Shown piece by piece: positions 14,935 to 17,268 of a DNA stretch of 17,268 nt (its first letter is position 1; every line of letters starts with the position of its first letter). The DNA is from Nitrospirales bacterium (GTDB taxonomy: Bacteria > Nitrospirota > Nitrospiria > Nitrospirales > UBA8639), in NCBI GenBank assembly GCA_029261305.1, contig JAJDBO010000220.1:1-17268 (forward strand), given 5' to 3'. The position numbers and the translations under genes are program-made. The notes under the pieces were generated by a model. The model saw only the letters and a program-made list of their open reading frames with translations. It was not told the origin of the DNA and did not search any database.

Positions 14935-15369
14935 TTACCGATTCACTGTTTGAACGGGATATCCTGCTTCGGTCCAAGCGTTCATGCTGCCAGCTACATT
15001 GTAGACATGTGTATAGCCTAGGTCGGCTAAAGTTTCCGCAGCAATACTGCTCCGGTGACCTGACTGACAATAGACGACAATGTGATCCCCAAATTGAGCG
15101 CCAATTTCTTGATGCCTCGCGCCAATTTCCCGAAAATCAATATTCATGTCGGTGCCAGGGATGAATCCTTGGCTATGTTCCACTGGTGCTCGGACGTCAA
15201 CCAATTTGAATCCTTTTTGAGCGAGGTCTGGGGCTTTGTTTAATCCGCCGTTGAGTTCATGGACGCTGAGTACGTAGAATTCTTCTGCTGCAGAGGCCAA
15301 TGAGCCGGTGGTAATCATAAGGGCACTGCATATGAAAAATAGTGTGAGAGATGTTTTCCAATTGGTCAT
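14935..15369 (-). CDS. Secreted single-domain rhodanese-like protein
   Basis: A 144-residue protein with a Sec signal peptide (about 1-28: NWKT, hydrophobic LTLFFICSALMITTGSLAS, cleavage near ASA-AEE) followed by one rhodanese domain. The active-site loop CQSGHRSS places the persulfide cysteine at C101. LVDVRAPVEH (57-65) and the ending NVAGSMNAWTEAGYP are typical of the family. The likely role is periplasmic sulfur transfer or thiol chemistry; the sulfur donor and acceptor are not known. AAGGAG six bases before ATG 15369 fixes the start. It is divergent from a small lipoprotein, with 53 bases between the starts, so the two may share a regulatory region and act in the cell envelope. Confidence 0.9.
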   Translation of the reverse strand: MTNWKTSLTLFFICSALMITTGSLASAAEEFYVLSVHELNGGLNKAPDLAQKGFKLVDVRAPVEHSQGFIPGTDMNIDFREIGARHQEIGAQFGDHIVVYCQSGHRSSIAAETLADLGYTHVYNVAGSMNAWTEAGYPVQTVNR

Positions 15370-15422
15370 GACGTTCTCCTTTGGATGTACCTAGGGGACC
15401 CCCATTCTTCGGAGAAACCTCG

Positions 15423-15791
15423 ATGGATAAATCGAAGCTCCTTATACAATATCGTATGCCCTGTCTTTACCACTGGTCAAGAGTCTGCCTTGTCTGGGGA
15501 CTTGTACTATTACCAGGATGTGGAGGTGGTCTGCAGATGGTGCCTGAAGGAGAGCGGCGCGGGGTGATGACGTATCTCTACAAGGGGACCGATGGGCATA
15601 TGTTGACGCCCCGGCGGGGAGAAGCATTCCAGGAAATTCGAGAATTCTGCCGTGGGCCATTCGATGTTATGAAGGAAGGTGCAACCAAAGGCCGTCAACG
15701 AGTGGTTGAGGGTGTCGTGGGTTCAGGTTCGGATATTATTATTGAAAACTGGTGGGGCATTCGCTTTCGGTGCGTGGACTCTGGGCCATAA
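15423..15791 (+). CDS. Small putative lipoprotein
   Basis: A 122-residue protein of no family that I recognise. ATG 15423 is chosen over the upstream TTG 15381 because GGAG lies eight bases before it and the signal sequence then has a normal length. Basic residues up to about R20 are followed by VCLVWGLVLLPGC, with a lipobox (LPGC) giving lipidated C33. Then come GGG and a mature part of about 90 residues with VMTYLYKGTDGHMLTPRRGEAF, EFCRGPFDVMKEG and a WWGIRFRC end. Two mature cysteines (in EFCRG and RFRC) could form a disulfide. It probably sits at the inner or outer membrane. It is convergent with pyrE, which ends 8 bases away. Confidence 0.7.
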   Translation: MDKSKLLIQYRMPCLYHWSRVCLVWGLVLLPGCGGGLQMVPEGERRGVMTYLYKGTDGHMLTPRRGEAFQEIREFCRGPFDVMKEGATKGRQRVVEGVVGSGSDIIIENWWGIRFRCVDSGP

Positions 15792-15798
15792 CGGTAGG

Positions 15799-16377
15799 CT
15801 AGGGCGACGATGCGGGTTTCAGCGCTTTTAAATCTTCCATGGTTAAAAGACTAATGAGCGATACCCCCTCTGTTTCAACTTTGTGTTTGCCATCTTGTTC
15901 CTGTCGATCCACGATCACCATCGCATGGGATGCGTGAAGTTTGGCTTTCTCAACGGCATGCAAGGCTTGCAAGATAGACCCACCGCTCGTCAGGACATCG
16001 TCTACCACTAAGACGCGATCATTGGGCTTTGCTGCCCCTTCAATCCGCTTTCCTAACCCATGATCTTTCGCCTGTTTTCGCACAACAAACGTACGGTAGG
16101 TCCTCGAAGGTTGAGTCGCGAAGGCATAATCGGATATAGCTGTGGCCAGGGGAATGGCACCAATCTCTAAGCCGCCAATCGCCTCAAAGGTCAGGTTGTG
16201 AATGGAGGCACAAGCAAGGTTAGCCACAAGCCATCGAGCATCGGGGTGGGCTAACAACGCGCGGCAGTCCACATAGTAAGGGCTCTTTTTCCCTGAGGCC
16301 AGGAGGAACCCGTCATCCGGGTCCCATTTAAAGGCTTCGTATTTCCAAAATAATGCTGCGAGTTGGGCTTTATACAT
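15799..16377 (-). CDS. pyrE: Orotate phosphoribosyltransferase PyrE
   Basis: Transfers the ribose-5-phosphate of PRPP to orotate to give OMP in pyrimidine synthesis. The chain has 192 residues, slightly shorter than E. coli PyrE (213). The PRPP-binding motif is VLVVDDVLTSGGS (122-134). The mobile catalytic loop is VVRKQAKDHGLGKRIEG (98-114), with K101, K104 and H106. FLLASGKKSPYYVDCR near the start and GGLEIGAIPLA in the middle are typical of the enzyme. The start ATG 16377 has no good ribosome binding site, only a distant GGA. No other pyr gene is adjacent, so this is a lone pyrimidine gene. It is divergent from the unknown gene at the right edge. Confidence 0.94.
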   Translation of the reverse strand: MYKAQLAALFWKYEAFKWDPDDGFLLASGKKSPYYVDCRALLAHPDARWLVANLACASIHNLTFEAIGGLEIGAIPLATAISDYAFATQPSRTYRTFVVRKQAKDHGLGKRIEGAAKPNDRVLVVDDVLTSGGSILQALHAVEKAKLHASHAMVIVDRQEQDGKHKVETEGVSLISLLTMEDLKALKPASSP

Positions 16378-16418
16378 CAGGAGTCCAAGATGGAGAAAAT
16401 GGTAATGTCGGGCTCTGT

Positions 16419-16446
16419 TTTATCATTCAACGATGAACCAAGGCAA
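16419..16446 (-). promoter_or_regulatory. Candidate pyrE promoter
   Basis: On the minus strand TTGCCT (16441-16446) and GATAAA (16419-16424) are separated by 16 bases. Each matches four of six consensus positions. The pair is 42 bases before the pyrE ATG. The spacer contains a small TTCA-TCGT-TGAA palindrome. This is a modest sigma-70 type match only. Confidence 0.35.
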
Positions 16447-16463
16447 CGGTAAAAGCAATCGTT

Positions 16464-16499
16464 TGAGACAGAGCGATAATGTGAGACAGAGCGATAATG
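16464..16499 (+). repeat. Perfect 18-base tandem duplication upstream of the right-edge gene
   Basis: TGAGACAGAGCGATAATG occurs twice head to tail (16464-16481 and 16482-16499) without a mismatch. The second copy ends at the GGAG ribosome binding site of the next gene. Each copy holds GATAAT, similar to a -10 element, but no -35 is at promoter distance. It could be a recent slippage duplication, or a doubled regulatory site in the leader. Confidence 0.8.
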
Positions 16500-16512
16500 G
16501 AGAAATAGAAAG

Positions 16513-17268
16513 ATGTTTAAATTACGAAAGCGCCCGTTAAAACCGGACAAAGAACCGGAGCTCTATAACGTGTTGGAGAATTACACGGATTTCGATCCTC
16601 CGGGAAATGTCATGGTGTGTGCCATGACTTGTGAGGAAGATATTGAGCATCACGCCAAAATTCTCGGCGAAAGTTATGAGATTCCTGTTGAGGAAATAAA
16701 AACCTTATTGGCAGAGGGTGGGGTCTATTCCTATCCACACACTGGAGGCGTCGTCACTCGTGGAATGTTTGTGTGCAAAATTGATTCAACAGGAGAAGCG
16801 CCAAAACAAACCTGGATTTTGGATTTAGGGCAAACCGCGGAAGCTGAACAACTTGGGCGGTATTCCGAGATTCCATTAGCTGAAGCCGCGGAGCGGATAT
16901 TTTTTCGAGGCCTGCCCGAAGAACTCCAAGTGCGGCTCAAACAAAAAAACCTTGGCCTAGATTATTCCAAGCTTGATCGGTCCGTATCCAAAGGCGGGGA
17001 TATTAAATATATCGATTTTCGAAAAGATTGGTCGCCGTATTTCAAACGCAAATGCACCATGCCCGATGGGTCAATGGTCGAGACCGGCGGCATTCAAGAG
17101 TTTGCGACGCTGCATGGTATTACCGTCGCGCAGGCACAAGAATTAATTGACCAAGGCGGGACGCTTGAAATCGAAGATGGTGTGCTGGCCTGTCAGGTGA
17201 TCAACAACCAACCCACCGTGGCGCGTTTCAACGCCAAACAATATGCCAAAGCCAAAGAAATCATGGAA
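16513..17268 (+). CDS. Unknown protein with internal repeats (partial, 3' end outside window)
   Basis: An open frame of 252 codons from ATG 16513 runs to the window end without a stop. GGAG about nine bases upstream supports the start. I do not recognise the family. It starts with a basic stretch (MFKLRKRPLKPDKEPE), has no signal peptide or membrane segment, and looks soluble. A segment at about 52-90 (SYEIPVEEIKTLLAEGGV to MFVCKI) resembles one at about 197-230 (LHGITVAQAQELIDQGGT to VLACQVI). A third, weaker match is at 114-134 (YSEIPLAEAAERIFFRGL). The repeat unit is a helix of pattern IxxxEAxxLIxxGG followed by two strands. Charged and aromatic residues (IDFRKDWSPYFKRK, about 167-180) lie between. 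Function is not inferable; it is divergent from pyrE. Confidence 0.7.
   Translation, partial: MFKLRKRPLKPDKEPELYNVLENYTDFDPPGNVMVCAMTCEEDIEHHAKILGESYEIPVEEIKTLLAEGGVYSYPHTGGVVTRGMFVCKIDSTGEAPKQTWILDLGQTAEAEQLGRYSEIPLAEAAERIFFRGLPEELQVRLKQKNLGLDYSKLDRSVSKGGDIKYIDFRKDWSPYFKRKCTMPDGSMVETGGIQEFATLHGITVAQAQELIDQGGTLEIEDGVLACQVINNQPTVARFNAKQYAKAKEIME

Noticed and set aside
16464..16499. Tandem repeat considered as a CRISPR or phage att remnant
   Set aside because: Only two copies without spacers, and no integrase or cas gene; a simple duplication is more likely.

Overview
The window reads as a chromosomal segment of a Gram-negative bacterium. It holds an LpxC (lipid A synthesis), Sec signal peptides, a lipoprotein with a lipobox, and many two-component and c-di-GMP proteins. 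Base composition looks close to 50% GC, and Shine-Dalgarno sites are of the AGGAG type. A TrmI-type tRNA m1A58 methyltransferase argues against a typical gammaproteobacterium. From general recall of gene content a Nitrospirota (Nitrospira-like) origin seems plausible, but nothing in the window proves it. I see no rRNA, tRNA, CRISPR array, transposase or integrase.

Left region (1-4669) is signalling. It starts with the tail of a histidine kinase whose stop overlaps the start of a response regulator lacking a DNA-binding domain. A tiny excisionase/MerR-like helix-turn-helix protein follows, with a near-perfect ribosome binding site. Then comes a 1005-residue hybrid kinase (PAS-GAF-HisKA-HATPase-REC-REC-HPt) that carries a whole phosphorelay in one chain.

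Middle region (4670-9079) is metabolic and accessory. It has a POT-family proton/peptide symporter, possibly preceded by a short coupled leader ORF. Next is a divergent pair: a DUF6445-like protein with a 2-oxoglutarate/Fe(II) oxygenase facial triad, and a PLP-dependent group II decarboxylase-like enzyme. This pair is the least ordinary part of the window.

The minus-strand block (9112-12150) holds a small secreted protein, LpxC, a 110-residue unknown and a KtrA/TrkA-like RCK protein. A 578-base stretch without a convincing gene separates it from a plus-strand run of trmI, a single-domain response regulator and an HD-GYP phosphodiesterase. The last two look like a split version of an RpfG protein.

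The right end has a secreted rhodanese, a divergent lipoprotein and pyrE. Divergent from pyrE is the start of a conserved-looking unknown protein with an internal repeat, running off the window and preceded by a perfect 18-base tandem duplication. I found no clear evidence of a new defence or mobile system. The best candidates for something undescribed are the oxygenase/decarboxylase pair and the repeat-containing protein at the right edge.
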